A stretch of 5,842 bases of DNA from Actinomycetes bacterium (GTDB taxonomy: Bacteria; Actinomycetota; Actinomycetes; Actinomycetales; Beutenbergiaceae), in NCBI GenBank assembly GCA_021793935.1, contig JAJYRV010000143.1:1-5842 (forward strand). The letters run 5' to 3'. Position numbers and translations under genes: made by a program. The notes beneath the pieces were generated by a model. The model did no database searches. It was not told the origin of the DNA and saw only the letters and a list, made by a program, of their open reading frames with translations. This document shows, piece by piece, positions 5,652-5,842 of this stretch. Position 1 is the stretch's first letter, and each line of letters opens with the position of its first letter.

Positions 5652-5842
5652 ACGAAGAACTTCCCACACCAGACCAGCCTCAATTCTCTCGGGACGAGCT
5701 TGCCCAGTTGGCGCGAGAGGACGGTCCGCCCCTGACCCGGCGTGAGTTGCGGCAGCGGGAACGCGCGCTGGAGACGGGTGCGCTCAAACGCGTCGAGGGG
5801 CGATTGGAGATCGCTGATCCGCAGCCCGCCGCTCAGGTGGAA
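5648..5842 (+). CDS. Hypothetical charged protein with LTRREL motif, N-terminal part
   Basis: Sixty-five codons are present before the window ends. The GTG start (5648-5650) shares bases with the nadD stop TGA (5649-5651), and AGGGA (5638-5642) lies 5 nt upstream. The translation starts [20 protein letters not shown] and includes [20 protein letters not shown] (28-47), a highly charged, probably helical stretch. LTRRELRxRERALE segments are common near the N-terminus of uncharacterised actinobacterial proteins, including ones encoded between nadD and the ribosome silencing factor gene rsfS. No enzyme domain is visible in this part; a membrane or secreted C-terminal portion cannot be excluded. 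Function unknown. Confidence 0.8.
   Translation, partial: MNEELPTPDQPQFSRDELAQLAREDGPPLTRRELRQRERALETGALKRVEGRLEIADPQPAAQVE

Noticed and set aside
1..5842. Mobile elements, CRISPR arrays, tRNA or rRNA genes
   Set aside because: No transposase or integrase motifs, no regularly spaced direct repeats, and no tRNA- or rRNA-like segments were found when reading both strands.

Overview
The window is GC-rich bacterial DNA. It looks like an actinomycete (Actinomycetota, most plausibly Micrococcales; the genus cannot be fixed from sequence alone). The reasons are GC-heavy third codon positions, an order of proA, a tiny membrane protein, nadD and an LTRREL-type hypothetical protein, two apparently leaderless genes with TANNNT -10 boxes just before the start codon, and a SAM-IV riboswitch, a class known mainly from actinobacteria.

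Layout. Positions 1-378 (minus strand) hold most of a VOC/PhnB-like protein, cut by the window edge. It diverges across 49 bp from an AraC-family regulator (428-1219), which probably controls it. A TrmH/SpoU RNA 2'-O-methyltransferase (1226-2074) follows 6 nt after the regulator.

The 408-bp stretch 2075-2482 has no large gene but is full of regulatory structure. It contains a near-consensus SigA promoter (TTGACA-N17-TATCTT, 2076-2104), a SAM-IV riboswitch aptamer starting at the predicted transcription start (about 2111-2215), and a ribosome-binding site followed by a 29-codon leader ORF (2244-2333) ending MMMMRMCWCMAA. After these come several possible hairpins, the last of which buries the ribosome-binding site of the next gene. 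That gene (2483-3427) encodes a short, divergent luciferase-like flavin monooxygenase, plausibly a sulfur-scavenging enzyme. I read the region as a two-input leader sensing SAM through the aptamer and methionine/cysteine supply through translation of the leader ORF. This is the main discovery candidate; the parts are visible in the sequence but the mechanism is inferred.

The right half is conserved housekeeping: proA (3444-4742, proline synthesis, with its own apparent leaderless promoter inside the gap after the monooxygenase), a 48-residue single-span membrane protein (4830-4976), nadD (4995-5651, NAD synthesis) and the start of a charged hypothetical protein (5648 to the window end) that overlaps the nadD stop codon. 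No mobile elements, tRNA or rRNA genes, or CRISPR arrays were seen.
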